NCBI GenBank assembly: GCA_942491575.1
Contig: CALOBT010000025.1
Coordinates: forward strand, 1,860,001 to 1,924,000
From: CAZHNW01 sp942491575
GTDB taxonomy: Bacteria; Spirochaetota; UBA4802; UBA5550
Length of the DNA: 64,000 bases
Direction of reading: 5' to 3'
Positions 24,915-34,080 of the stretch are shown here, piece by piece (positions within the stretch are counted from its first letter, which is position 1; each line of letters opens with the position of its first letter). The notes under the pieces are model-generated. The model searched no databases and was not told the origin of the DNA. It was given only the letters and a program-made list of their open reading frames with translations. The position numbers were made by a program, and so were the translations under genes.

Positions 24915-25901
24915 GTGAACATTGAAGAAACAACCAGGGAAGCGGGAAAAACATACGGCTTCAACCAGCAGCATAACCCGACAAAGCCGGCGCAGCACTG
25001 GTTTCAAAATCCACCGGAGGGACTGACCCTTTTTCTAGTGTTATACACAATGGCATGCCGGTGGTCAAAGTGCCTTGGCTGCAACCTCCCCTCCATGGTA
25101 TCGAAGGACCATATACCCTATAACCAGATAATGGCCCAGACGGATTACATCTTCAGGGAGCTCCTGGATGAAGATCAAAAAAGGAAGTTAAAAAAGATAA
25201 TCCTGTCCAACAATGGATCGATCCTGGACGAGGAAACATTTTCGACCACCGCCCTTTTATATTTTATAGCAATGATGAACCTCCACTGCCCGAACATTTC
25301 TTCTCTCAGCATTGAGACCAGGCCGGAATATATTGACTGGGAGGAACTGGAAGTAATTAACAGGGCACTTAAGGAAGGCGACACGCCAACAGACCTTGAA
25401 ATTGCCATTGGATTCGAGGCCTTTGACGATACAATCCGCAATGATTATTTTCATAAGGGAATGTCCATCGAGAAATTCGAAGGCATGGTTGAAAAAATTG
25501 CAAAGTATCAATTCAAACTGAAAACCTATTTCATGATGAAACCCGTTCCCGACATTTCTGAAGAGGAAGGGATAAAGGATATCGTTAAGGCAATTGATTA
25601 CCTTCATCATGTTGCAGTAAAAAATTCCATTAGTATTAACATGCACCTGAACCCGACATATGTAGCTTCCGGGACAGAACTTGAAAAGGCCTTCGAGAGG
25701 GGGGAGTATTCCCCTCCCCTTCTTGAGAATGTCAAAAAAGCTGTTATCCATGGAGAGGATAAAAAAATTTCCATCTATGTGGGACTTAACGATGAAGGCC
25801 TTGCGGTTCCCGGCGGCAGCTTCATAAGAGACGGGGATGAGGAAGTTTTGAAAAGACTTGAAGAGTTCAACCTGACGCAGAACTACAAAATTTTAAAATA
25901 A
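24915..25901 (+). CDS. Radical SAM family protein, cotranscribed with metK
   Basis: A 328-residue protein starting with GTG (AGGAC 8 bases before). The cluster motif is MACRWSKCLGC with Cys48, Cys53 and Cys56, that is CX4CX2C rather than the canonical CX3CX2C. Supporting features are ILSNNGSILDEETFS (the glycine-rich SAM-binding strand), SIETRPEYIDWEEL, IGFEAFDDTIRNDYFHKGMS and KTYFMMKPVPD, all typical of the Elp3/TIGR01210-like radical SAM barrel. Its product is unknown. It ends 13 bases before metK, which makes its cofactor. The superfamily is firm, the function open. Confidence 0.82.
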   Translation: MNIEETTREAGKTYGFNQQHNPTKPAQHWFQNPPEGLTLFLVLYTMACRWSKCLGCNLPSMVSKDHIPYNQIMAQTDYIFRELLDEDQKRKLKKIILSNNGSILDEETFSTTALLYFIAMMNLHCPNISSLSIETRPEYIDWEELEVINRALKEGDTPTDLEIAIGFEAFDDTIRNDYFHKGMSIEKFEGMVEKIAKYQFKLKTYFMMKPVPDISEEEGIKDIVKAIDYLHHVAVKNSISINMHLNPTYVASGTELEKAFERGEYSPPLLENVKKAVIHGEDKKISIYVGLNDEGLAVPGGSFIRDGDEEVLKRLEEFNLTQNYKILK

Positions 25902-25914
25902 TTGGGGGAACAAA

Positions 25915-27093
25915 ATGAAAGATAAAACACGGCTCTTTACTTCCGAAAGCGTGACCGAGGGACACCCGGACAAAATATGCGATCAGGTCTCCGATTCTGT
26001 CCTCGATGCCATCCTCGCAATAGACCCCCTGGCCCGTGTCGCCTGCGACTGCTTTGCAAAAACAGGCATGATACTCGTGGGAGGGGAGATAACCTCTACG
26101 GCACAGGTTGATATTCCTGACATCGTTCGGGGAACACTCAGGGATATTGGATATACCAGTGCCCACTACGGCATTGACTATGAAAGCTGTGCCGTCCTGA
26201 CAAATATTACAGGGCAGTCCCCGGATATTGCCCAGGGAGTTGACAGCAGGTCCGCAGAGGGAAAAGACGGCTCTGAGCAGGGAGCGGGAGACCAGGGAAT
26301 GATGTTCGGATATGCAACAAATGAAACACCTGAACTTATGCCCCTCCCAATTATACTGGCACATAAGCTGACAAAAAAACTGGCTGATATGCGCAAGGCA
26401 GATGAGATCGATTACCTCAGGCCCGACGGCAAAAGCCAGGTCACCGTAGAGTATTCAGGGAGAAAACCGCTGCGGGTTCACACTGTCGTAGTCTCCACGC
26501 AGCATGATGAAGGCATTTCACATGACACGATAAGGGAAGATATTATAACCAGGGTAATCCGGCCCGTCTGCGGTGAATGGATTGATGAGAATACTATATA
26601 TCACGTAAATCCGACGGGAACCTTTGTCAAGGGGGGGCCCTATGCAGACTCAGGCCTCACGGGACGAAAAATCATAGTTGATACATATGGGGGTCACGGA
26701 AGTCATGGAGGCGGATGTTTCTCTGGAAAAGACCCGTCCAAGGTCGACCGGAGTGCGGCATACGCCGCCCGGTATATTGCCAAAAACATTATCGCCGCAG
26801 ATCTTGCAGATGAATGCGAAGTACAGCTCGCCTATGCCATCGGTGTGGCCGAACCAGTAAGCCTCCTGGTGGACTGCTTCGGGACCAGCAAGATACCTGA
26901 AGAAAAACTGGAAGAGCTGGCCCGAAAGCATTTCCCACTGAAGCCTGCGGATATCATTTCCAAGCTTGACCTGTTAAGACCAATCTATAGAAACACCGCC
27001 GCATACGGTCACTTCGGCAGGGACGACATGGATTTCACCTGGGAGAGATGCGACAAGGTGGAGATATTAAAGAAGGAAGCAGGAAAAAAATAA
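25915..27093 (+). CDS. metK: S-adenosylmethionine synthetase
   Basis: A 392-residue enzyme of normal length. LFTSESVTEGHPDKICDQVSD is the signature opening (ATP and metal binding), followed by GAGDQGMMFGYA near residue 122, KTQVTVEY-like KSQVTVEYSG and GGAFSGKD-like GGGCFSGKDPSKVDRSAAY near residue 265. It condenses methionine and ATP to S-adenosylmethionine as a tetramer. GGGGG stands 6 bases before the ATG. It follows a radical SAM gene by 13 bases. No SAM riboswitch is visible in the short leader of that operon. Confidence 0.97.
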   Translation: MKDKTRLFTSESVTEGHPDKICDQVSDSVLDAILAIDPLARVACDCFAKTGMILVGGEITSTAQVDIPDIVRGTLRDIGYTSAHYGIDYESCAVLTNITGQSPDIAQGVDSRSAEGKDGSEQGAGDQGMMFGYATNETPELMPLPIILAHKLTKKLADMRKADEIDYLRPDGKSQVTVEYSGRKPLRVHTVVVSTQHDEGISHDTIREDIITRVIRPVCGEWIDENTIYHVNPTGTFVKGGPYADSGLTGRKIIVDTYGGHGSHGGGCFSGKDPSKVDRSAAYAARYIAKNIIAADLADECEVQLAYAIGVAEPVSLLVDCFGTSKIPEEKLEELARKHFPLKPADIISKLDLLRPIYRNTAAYGHFGRDDMDFTWERCDKVEILKKEAGKK

Positions 27094-27118
27094 ACTCTCA
27101 CTGCCATTCTTAGCAGAC

Positions 27119-27805
27119 TTATGATAAATCGAACAATTTCAATTCATTAAAAACATTGAACATGATCCTTATATCATAAAACGCTGCTGCGTATCTTACA
27201 GCAATCCATAGATGGTCCCACTGGAGACCATCAGCAGAAAATGCAAATGTAAGACCGATACTTTTGAAAAAAATTAATTCACACCAGAAAGCCGGCAGGA
27301 GCAGGATAAATCCGAATAATCCAATATAAAAAAGCATTCTTACAATGGTCCAGACCAGTTTGCTTCTCTCCGGAAATGTTTTAAAAACAAACCTGCCCTT
27401 AATGGGATTCAATGGATCCAGACTCTCTTCATGACTGGAAAGAGAACTGATTATAATGGCTAAAATTACTGTTGTTGAAAAAACAAGAAGGTGAAAAGTT
27501 GACAACTCGAAAAATATCAGCCAGGCCGTATCACCCAGAATAAATCCCACTGACAATGGTATAATAAAATTTATTAAAAGAAATGATGTACTGTTAATAC
27601 CCAGGTAATCTTTCTTTTTAATTAATACAATTTCTCCAAATCCTGAATAAAATGGAACTGTCCCGGCCCAGATACCGAATATCCCGGTCATCCACGGAGA
27701 AAAATTATCCATGGCGATCTCAAAATTCATCCCAAGGAGCACAAGGATAACTATCGGTTGAAATCCCATTACCGCAATATTAATCATGATAATTAAAAAT
27801 CTCAA
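27119..27805 (-). CDS. Integral membrane protein of unknown function
   Basis: A 228-residue hydrophobic protein with about six membrane helices (near residues 3-25, 38-55, 75-95, 100-120, 155-175 and 185-205). It has a charged loop SSHEESLDPLNPIKGR between helices four and five. It starts with TTG at 27805 after GGAGAACTTAT. I recognise no family motif. It is convergent with metK, 25 bases apart, without a visible terminator between them. Codon use looks like its neighbours. Confidence 0.6.
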   Translation of the reverse strand: MRFLIIMINIAVMGFQPIVILVLLGMNFEIAMDNFSPWMTGIFGIWAGTVPFYSGFGEIVLIKKKDYLGINSTSFLLINFIIPLSVGFILGDTAWLIFFELSTFHLLVFSTTVILAIIISSLSSHEESLDPLNPIKGRFVFKTFPERSKLVWTIVRMLFYIGLFGFILLLPAFWCELIFFKSIGLTFAFSADGLQWDHLWIAVRYAAAFYDIRIMFNVFNELKLFDLS

Positions 27806-28029
27806 ATAAGTTCTCCAGAGAATATTTTCAACTTTTTTAATAAAATCATTGTCTCACATTTTTGATAAAATGCAATGGTTTTAGATGAGCAAATATATAT
27901 TCAGGTATTCACTCCAAAAATCTTTACTTAATATTAAAAATGACATCAATCCCGCCCCCCGCCGATGAATCTTTGCATATTCAGAAATTCTTTCTCCCCA
28001 CCACCAGGGATCGCCCGGATATAAAAACA

Positions 28030-28058
28030 TTGACAGGAAATATCGGCCATGTAAATCT
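28030..28058 (+). promoter_or_regulatory. Promoter-like element of the recurring TTGACA-17 class
   Basis: TTGACA (28030-28035), 17 bases ending in GGCCATGT, AAATCT, then TTTCT. Transcription should start near 28065, giving a leader of about 70 bases before topB. Confidence 0.6.
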
Positions 28059-28063
28059 TTTCT

Positions 28064-28110
28064 GAATATTTGCCCCTTTGAATTCCTTTTCCAACGGGGC
28101 CAAAATATTC
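28064..28110 (+). promoter_or_regulatory. Hairpin at the predicted 5' end of the topB leader
   Basis: GAATATTTGCCCC (28064-28076) pairs with GGGGCCAAAATATTC (28096-28110), with two extra bases on the right side. It begins almost exactly at the predicted transcription start and could stabilise the mRNA or control translation. Confidence 0.4.
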
Positions 28111-28135
28111 AAACACAGGATAAGGTTGACAATTT

Positions 28136-30484
28136 TTGAAGGTCTGTATTGCGGAAAAGCCGAGCGTCGCCAGGGAAATCGCAAATATTCTCGGCGCCAG
28201 GACAAGAAGGGATGGCTACCTGGAGGGGAACGGATACTGTGTAACCTGGACCTTCGGGCACTTCTGCACCCTTAAATCTCCCGATGATTATACACCGGAA
28301 TGGAAACGATGGTCCATCGCCACCCTCCCCATGATCCCTGAAAAATTTGACACCAAACTCATCAAAAACCAGGGAGTGGGGAAACAGTTCAAAATCATTA
28401 AGAACCTGTTGAAGGAGTGCACCGAAGTAATAAACTGCGGTGATGCGGGAATCGAGGGGGAACTGATTCAACGGTGGGTACTGCACCGGGCGGCCTGCAA
28501 GAAACCGGTGAAGCGGCTCTGGATATCCTCTCTCACGGAGGAGGCCATAAGGGAGGGATTCAAAAATCTCAAGGATTCTTCAGAATACGACCTCCTCTAT
28601 GCCGCTGGAAGCGCACGGGCAATCGGCGACTGGCTACTGGGCATGAATGCCAGCAGACTCTATACTCTTAAATATGCCGACGGCAGGGGAGTCCTCTCCA
28701 TAGGAAGGGTGCAGACCCCGACCCTGGCCCTCCTGGTAAACAGGCACCTGGAAATTGAAAATTTCAAACCAGAGAAATACTGGGAACTTAAGACCATATA
28801 CCGCGACATCACATTTACTGCCATTGACGGAAAATTCAAAGAGAAAGAAAAAGCTGAAGCCATCACAGATTCCATCAGGGAGAAAGACTTTGTCATTACT
28901 TCCTTTACCAGAAAAAAAGGAAAGGAAAATCCCCCCCAGCTCTTCGACCTTACCTCTCTCCAGGTGGAATGCAATAAAAAATTCAGCTTTACCGCCGATT
29001 CAACACTAAAGACGATTCAAAAGCTCTATGAAAAAAAGGCTGTCACCTACCCGAGGGTTGACACAAGATTTCTCCCCTCGGACATGTACCCCAAAATTGC
29101 CGGCATACTGAAGGGGCTGAGGGCCTACAGCGTATTTACCGAAACCCTGCTGAAAAATGAAATCAGAAAAAGCAAAAAGATCTTTGATGATGATAAGATC
29201 ACGGACCACCATGCCATTATCCCCACCGGAAGCAATCCCTCGGGGCTCACCCCGCAGGAACAGAAGGTCTATGACACAATAACAAGGCGTTTTATCGCAG
29301 CCTTTTATCCTGATTCGATCGTCTCCAACACAACTGTTCTGGGGCAGGCGGGGGAAGTTAAATTCAAGGCAACCGGCAAACAGATCCTGGAAAAGGGGTG
29401 GCGCGAACTATACCCTAAGGAAGAAAAAAAAGAGGATGAGGACAAAAAGGAAACACAATTGATTCCCCAATTCGAGGAAGGCGAATCGGGGCCGCATCAG
29501 CCGGAACTGCAGGAGAAGGAAACAAAACCGCCAAAACATTACACGGAGGCAACGCTGCTCAGGGCAATGGAGACGGCGGGCAAACAGGTTGACGATGAAG
29601 AACTGCGCCAGCTGATGAAGGAAAATGGCATCGGCCGGCCTTCCACCCGGGCGGGAATCATCGAGACATTATTCAGGCGAAACTACGTTTTCCGATCAAA
29701 GAAGAGCCTCATACCGACAACTACGGGCATTCAGCTGATAGGGACAATACAGAATGAGCTTCTCAAATCTGTAGAGCTGACGGGCATATGGGAAGGAAAG
29801 CTTCGGCAGATTGAAAGGGGTGATTATGACCAGGTGAAATTTCTCACCGAGATGAAGGAGATGGTGGCAAAGCTTGTTGCAGATGTCAGGATGGAGAGCG
29901 GCAAAAGCATCAGTGTCGAAGGCCAGAAATCAAAATTTAAAAAATCAGGCAGCAAAAAAACAACTCCTGCGAAGAAAACTACAACTAAAACAAAACTCAC
30001 AAATGAACAGATTCTCTGTCCCAGTTGCGGGAAGGGAAAAATAATAAAAGGAAAGAAGGCCTACGGATGCAGCGAATTCAGAAACGGTTGCACTTTCATT
30101 GTAAGTTTTTCTATGGAGGGAAAGGCCCTCACAGAAAATCAAATCTTCGGGCTTATTCAAAAAGGAAAAACCGGCGTACTGAGCGGATTTACACATAAAG
30201 GCCACAAAATAAAGGGACAGATTATCCTGGATGAAAACCAGAGGCCCTTATTCAAAGCCGAACCGGTCAAGGCCAATACAGATCAAAAAAAAATTCCCGC
30301 CACAGCAATACCATGCCCAATTTGCGGCACAGGAAATATGATCAGGGGACGCGCAGCCTTCGGCTGCAGCCGCTTCAGGGAAGGTTGCAGATTTATCATT
30401 CCCTTTGATACACTGCAGCAAAGGTTTAACACCGGGGACATATCCACTGATATAGTTAACTTTTTTGCATCGGAAAGCCGGTGA
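28136..30484 (+). CDS. topB: DNA topoisomerase III (type IA) with C-terminal zinc-finger-like repeats
   Basis: A 782-residue type IA topoisomerase. It starts TTG-KVCIAEKPSVAREIANILGA (Toprim domain, 1-140, with DAGIEGE acidic residues). The catalytic Tyr is in VTYPRVDTRFLP near residue 303, and GIGRPSTRAGIIETLFRR lies near 500. From about 620, two copies of a repeat follow (CPSCGKGKII...GCSEFRNGC and CPICGTGNMI...GCSRFREGC), each a four-Cys finger-like unit of the kind that binds single-stranded DNA. It decatenates DNA by cutting one strand. AAGG stands 10 bases before the TTG. It has its own promoter; a small DNA-binding protein gene follows. Confidence 0.94.
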   Translation: MKVCIAEKPSVAREIANILGARTRRDGYLEGNGYCVTWTFGHFCTLKSPDDYTPEWKRWSIATLPMIPEKFDTKLIKNQGVGKQFKIIKNLLKECTEVINCGDAGIEGELIQRWVLHRAACKKPVKRLWISSLTEEAIREGFKNLKDSSEYDLLYAAGSARAIGDWLLGMNASRLYTLKYADGRGVLSIGRVQTPTLALLVNRHLEIENFKPEKYWELKTIYRDITFTAIDGKFKEKEKAEAITDSIREKDFVITSFTRKKGKENPPQLFDLTSLQVECNKKFSFTADSTLKTIQKLYEKKAVTYPRVDTRFLPSDMYPKIAGILKGLRAYSVFTETLLKNEIRKSKKIFDDDKITDHHAIIPTGSNPSGLTPQEQKVYDTITRRFIAAFYPDSIVSNTTVLGQAGEVKFKATGKQILEKGWRELYPKEEKKEDEDKKETQLIPQFEEGESGPHQPELQEKETKPPKHYTEATLLRAMETAGKQVDDEELRQLMKENGIGRPSTRAGIIETLFRRNYVFRSKKSLIPTTTGIQLIGTIQNELLKSVELTGIWEGKLRQIERGDYDQVKFLTEMKEMVAKLVADVRMESGKSISVEGQKSKFKKSGSKKTTPAKKTTTKTKLTNEQILCPSCGKGKIIKGKKAYGCSEFRNGCTFIVSFSMEGKALTENQIFGLIQKGKTGVLSGFTHKGHKIKGQIILDENQRPLFKAEPVKANTDQKKIPATAIPCPICGTGNMIRGRAAFGCSRFREGCRFIIPFDTLQQRFNTGDISTDIVNFFASESR

Positions 30485-30485
30485 A

Positions 30486-30514
30486 CTGACCGAAAGTTTT
30501 CATCTTTCGTTCAG
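30486..30514 (+). terminator. Hairpin after topB
   Basis: CTGACCGAAAG (30486-30496) pairs with CTTTCGTTCAG (30504-30514) with one mismatch and a 7-base loop, right after the stop codon. No T-run follows directly, so termination may be partial. Confidence 0.5.
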
Positions 30515-30647
30515 CCCGGAATTCGTCATTTTGTTATTTTTTATAATAATTAAATAAATTAACAGGCAATGATTCATATTTTTAAGATTTGACAACAAAT
30601 CCCAGTAGATAACCTTAGCTGCAGGCAAATTTACACAAGGAAATAAA

Positions 30648-30875
30648 ATGACTGAACACAAATCCCGAGATCCCCTTGAGGGGAAAACCCTTGAAATGAT
30701 TCTCACCAGGCTTGTCGATCATTTCGGCTGGGAAAGGCTGGGGCAAAAAATTAAAATCAGATGTTTTAACAATAATCCCAGCATAAAATCGAGTCTGACT
30801 TTCCTTAGAAAAACCCCCTGGGCCAGGGAAAAAGTTGAAAAATTGTACCTGAGACTCGAATCAGGCAAAAAGTAA
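30648..30875 (+). CDS. VF530 family small DNA-binding protein (DUF2132)
   Basis: A 75-residue protein that matches the VF530/DUF2132 family along its whole length: DPLEGKTLEMILTRLVDHFGWERLG, KIRCFNNNPSIKSSLTFLRKTPWAREKVE. The family has a double helix-turn-helix-like fold first solved from Vibrio fischeri; its role is poorly known. AAGGAAAT precedes the ATG. A possible promoter (TTGACA at 30588-30593) lies just upstream, and the DUF2293 gene follows 61 bases later on the same strand. Confidence 0.88.
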   Translation: MTEHKSRDPLEGKTLEMILTRLVDHFGWERLGQKIKIRCFNNNPSIKSSLTFLRKTPWAREKVEKLYLRLESGKK

Positions 30876-30936
30876 TTTACAAAACAATATCCATACTCGC
30901 TTAAAAAACACACACCTTTTTTCAGGATAGAAACAG

Positions 30937-31620
30937 ATGAGCAACGATTGCAGAATAGTGAAACCGGGCAAAGGAAATTCCCTCACTGGTGAAAATGGTG
31001 AAATACTTTATCCACCCGCAGGGTGGGGATTCTTACCAGCAGGTGATGCGGGAATAACCAGGAAAATAACCGCAGAGGGAATTTACTGGAGGGTGCAGAT
31101 AAAAAAGGGGAAACGAACAATATCCATGGGAGTCTGGGCGCCACTGGAAATCATTGAACAGGCAAAAAAGACGGTTGAGGCCAATAGATCAACTGATTCG
31201 TACAAAAAGAAACTCGAAAGCAGCCGCAGATCCCGTTTGAAAAAACAGACCGAATATGAAATAGAATTTCTAGAATCGGTCAAAATATTTCTTTCATTTA
31301 GTCAATGCTACAAAGAACTGGAGCAGAAACTTGCCGAAGCTGTAACCCGTCATGCCGTACCCGTGGGGAGCGGAACCGTGGCACGAACTGAAATGATCCC
31401 CATAGAAGAACGTGCCGCAAAGGCGGTAATCGCCTGGATGAGACACAAAACAACCGCATATGACACCATGGTTATCCCCCGGATAAAAGGCAAGAGAAGA
31501 GAAACCAGGAGACTCCTTGCAAAACGTTCGGCACAGATTCTTGAGGCATACAGGAAGGGGGAGGACATCCCAGGAAATTGTCCTTTAAAATCAGCAATTG
31601 ACATGATATCTATCGTCTGA
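30937..31620 (+). CDS. DUF2293-like protein
   Basis: A 227-residue basic cytoplasmic protein. Residues 20-70 hold GWGFLPAGDAGITRKITAEG and WRVQIKKGKRTISMGVWAP, and 75-105 a charged helix. The C-terminal 90 residues resemble DUF2293: ERAAKAVIAWMRHKTTAYD, then RRETRRLLAKRSAQILEAYR and NCPL. The high Arg/Lys content suggests a nucleic-acid partner, but nothing here proves it. It follows the VF530 gene by 61 bases and is convergent with an MBL-fold gene, 2 bases apart. Confidence 0.65.
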   Translation: MSNDCRIVKPGKGNSLTGENGEILYPPAGWGFLPAGDAGITRKITAEGIYWRVQIKKGKRTISMGVWAPLEIIEQAKKTVEANRSTDSYKKKLESSRRSRLKKQTEYEIEFLESVKIFLSFSQCYKELEQKLAEAVTRHAVPVGSGTVARTEMIPIEERAAKAVIAWMRHKTTAYDTMVIPRIKGKRRETRRLLAKRSAQILEAYRKGEDIPGNCPLKSAIDMISIV

Positions 31621-31622
31621 CT

Positions 31623-32444
31623 TTAATTGTTCAATATGGACCTGATCATATTGGCATAACTTACATTCCCCTGTGTAAAATATTTTGCAATTCTTGTTTC
31701 ATTACTTTTCATCATATGAATAATTTTTTTCTGACCAATTCCTTTGTTGTAGAGATCCATAACCGTCCCCTGCAGGTCTTCCATAAAACTCAGTTTTTTC
31801 CGGATCATCTCCTTCCCGCCGGTTTCCAGGGGATTGATCGAACAGAAGAGTGCATCAAAATCAAGTTGCAGCACCCTTTTAAGTGAACCCATCATATCGT
31901 GAAAATTTTCATCTGCCCTGAATATTTTAATTTTCGGACCGAGAAAAAGGTCTCCCGAAAAAAGCCACCCCTGATTTTTTTCCAGAAAAACCGTATGGTC
32001 TTTGCTGTGTCCCGGAGTATGGACCGGCAGCAGTGTATGGTTTTCGCCCTCAATTTTTCCAGGGAGCTGCAACATATCTACGGGCTCTGCCTTCCCGAAC
32101 ATGTAATACTGGTATGGCAGAATTTTAAAGCCATGCCTCATTTTCTCCACTGTTATCGGATGGCCGTAAAGGGGAACATTTTTCATTCTTTTCAACAGAG
32201 AAGCGTTTCCGCTATGATCCTCATGATGATGTGTGAGCACTCCCTGGCTGATTACTTTAGTATCTATAATATCTGCAAAAGATTTACTCATATTATGCTG
32301 CGCAGTATCGATAAGGATGTCATCAAGCAGATAAAAATATACAGTCATTACAGGCTGGCCTATATACCCAAGGCCCAGTTCATATCCCGATACCCTGTCA
32401 TAAATATATTTTTTGCAAATTTTCATTTTTACTTTAACCGCCAA
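31623..32444 (-). CDS. MBL-fold metallo-hydrolase
   Basis: A 273-residue metallo-beta-lactamase fold protein. The metal motif THHHEDHSGN is near residue 94, followed by VHTPGHSKDHTVFL and GWLFSGDLFLG with further His/Asp ligands. There is no signal peptide. Such hydrolases split thioesters, lactones or phosphodiesters; the YYMFGKAEPVDML insertion between the first two motifs does not settle which. The start is TTG at 32444 or ATG at 32426; neither has a clear ribosome site. It is divergent from the TesB gene. Confidence 0.83.
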   Translation of the reverse strand: MAVKVKMKICKKYIYDRVSGYELGLGYIGQPVMTVYFYLLDDILIDTAQHNMSKSFADIIDTKVISQGVLTHHHEDHSGNASLLKRMKNVPLYGHPITVEKMRHGFKILPYQYYMFGKAEPVDMLQLPGKIEGENHTLLPVHTPGHSKDHTVFLEKNQGWLFSGDLFLGPKIKIFRADENFHDMMGSLKRVLQLDFDALFCSINPLETGGKEMIRKKLSFMEDLQGTVMDLYNKGIGQKKIIHMMKSNETRIAKYFTQGNVSYANMIRSILNN

Positions 32445-32501
32445 CTTTCACCGCACATCTTCATAATTTTCCCGGCTGTTTTAATTTTACGTAATAATAT
32501 A

Positions 32502-32530
32502 TTGACATCAGGCAACTGGCATGCAAGGCT
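32502..32530 (+). promoter_or_regulatory. Promoter-like element of the recurring TTGACA-17-AAGGNT class
   Basis: TTGACA (32502-32507), 17 bases ending in TGGCATGC, AAGGCT, then TTTTTAA, preceded by AATAATATA. It is the clearest member of the class, about 100 bases before the tesB ATG. Confidence 0.65.
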
Positions 32531-32636
32531 TTTTTAACATTTGAAAGGATTATTAAAACTTCCTCAGGCAAAAGTGGTTATATAAAAAACCATTTAAGAA
32601 GGAACTCAATAATTCCGCAACAGGGGGGGCAGTAAA

Positions 32637-33533
32637 ATGTGCGGTGTCCTTAACGAACTGGTAAATCTACTGGAACTGGAAAAAATTGAAGAAAATATTT
32701 TCCGAGGCAAGAGTCAGGATCTGGGATTCGGCAGCCTCTTTGGCGGACAGGTATTGGGACAGTCTCTCTCCGCTGCCACCAGGACAATTGCAGATGATAG
32801 AAGCGCCCATAGCTTCCACGCCTACTTTTTAAGGGCCGGTGATGTCAATATCCCCACAATATACCAGGTTGAAAGCCTGCGAGACGGAAGAAGTTTCAGC
32901 ACAAGACGCGTAACGGCAATACAGAAAGGGCGCCCGATACTCTCCATGGAAGCCAGTTTTCATGTAGAGGAATCAGGCTTCGACCATCAGATGAAAATGC
33001 CTGCGGTAAAGGGACCTGACGAATTACTATCAGATGTAGAGGTGGCACGAAAAATACAGGACAAAATACCAGAACCGGTACGAAGCAAACTTACCTGCGA
33101 CAAGCCAATCGAGATCAGACAGGTTAATCCGGTAAATCCTTTTTCTCCGGATAAAAGAGAGCCGGTAAAATATTCATGGTTCAGGGCCGTTGGAGAACTG
33201 CCGGATGATATGGCAATTCATAAATATCTTCTTGCCTATGCCTCGGACTTCGGTCTTGTCGGCACTTCATTGTATCCCCACGGATACACTTTTTGGGATC
33301 GCACCATGCAGGTTGCCAGTCTGGACCACGCCATGTGGTTCCATCGGGATTTCAGGATCGACGACTGGCTACTTTACTCCATGGATAGTCCCAGCGCCAA
33401 TAATGCACGGGGATTAAATCGGGGTAATATATTTACCCGGGACGGGAAGCTGGTGGCATCGACAATTCAGGAGGGACTTATCAGGTTTCGTGGAAAAGAA
33501 AAAACCGCCTCCAAAAGCGGAGAACCATCATAA
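32637..33533 (+). CDS. tesB: Acyl-CoA thioesterase II
   Basis: A 298-residue double-hotdog thioesterase. FGGQVLGQSLSAATRTI near residue 35, SFHAYFLRAGDVNIPTIYQVE with SFSTRRVTAIQKG, a middle linker, and a second hotdog with RDFRIDDWLLYSMDSPSANNARGLNRGNIF holding the catalytic Asp and Thr/Ser region. It hydrolyses acyl-CoA to free acid and CoA in the cytoplasm and fits the lipid-turnover content of the window. A GGGGGG run stands 7 bases before the ATG. It has its own promoter-like element and no close downstream partner. Confidence 0.93.
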   Translation: MCGVLNELVNLLELEKIEENIFRGKSQDLGFGSLFGGQVLGQSLSAATRTIADDRSAHSFHAYFLRAGDVNIPTIYQVESLRDGRSFSTRRVTAIQKGRPILSMEASFHVEESGFDHQMKMPAVKGPDELLSDVEVARKIQDKIPEPVRSKLTCDKPIEIRQVNPVNPFSPDKREPVKYSWFRAVGELPDDMAIHKYLLAYASDFGLVGTSLYPHGYTFWDRTMQVASLDHAMWFHRDFRIDDWLLYSMDSPSANNARGLNRGNIFTRDGKLVASTIQEGLIRFRGKEKTASKSGEPS

Positions 33534-33629
33534 TCTCTTTCAGTTCAGGGCATAAGATATTAACAGAACCTATCGGATATGCTAATTTAAAAATTTGACA
33601 AATCACATCAAATAGTATAAAAATATAGT

Positions 33630-34031
33630 ATGGAAAAATTTAAAAAGACATGCACTGAAATCAAAAATAGACTTTCTCCGGCATTGCAATGGGAAACCGA
33701 TGCCAGGTTCAATACAGCTTTAATAAGCTTTGAAAAAGACGCTGTAGATTCTATCCTGGGCACGATATCAAATATTTTTGAAAATCAATTTGATACCAAA
33801 TCCATTAAAAAGGCAACAAAACAGGAAAAGAAACTGGCGAAATTTCTTTTCGGGCTCTCCGAGGGCCAGCTTCTCTTCACCTCAAATATGGATGACCTTA
33901 CCCTGTTCGGGGCCTGGTGGCCCTGGGGCAATGACGAGAAGGTTTCTCTCAGGATTGGTATTTTTACTCTGGAAGATAACCCGGAAGAGGAAGATATCCA
34001 AAGACAGCTTGCCGAGTGGTTTGGCCTGTAG
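33630..34031 (+). CDS. Hypothetical protein, possibly leaderless mRNA
   Basis: A 133-residue soluble protein with no signal or membrane segment. Features are charged helices (residues 1-30 and 58-75), then LFTSNMDDLTLFGAWWPWGNDEKVSLRIG near residue 82 with a Trp-rich turn. I recognise no family. There is no Shine-Dalgarno site: the ATG at 33630 directly follows ATAGT. TTGACA lies at 33595-33600 with TATAAA/TAAAAA at 33616-33623, so transcription should start within a few bases of the ATG. RNase HI follows 49 bases downstream. Confidence 0.55.
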   Translation: MEKFKKTCTEIKNRLSPALQWETDARFNTALISFEKDAVDSILGTISNIFENQFDTKSIKKATKQEKKLAKFLFGLSEGQLLFTSNMDDLTLFGAWWPWGNDEKVSLRIGIFTLEDNPEEEDIQRQLAEWFGL

Positions 34032-34080
34032 TGTCATTTATTAACCACGGATTGATCCCCCCACCTGAACCTTTTTTAAT

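Larger units (their letters stand above)
27806..28135. other. Divergent intergenic region with the topB promoter and leader hairpin
   Basis: This 330-base gap holds the recurring-class promoter at 28030-28058 and a hairpin at the predicted 5' end of the topB leader (28064-28110). The part from 27806 to 28000 is AT-rich and shows no gene or clear signal. Confidence 0.5.
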
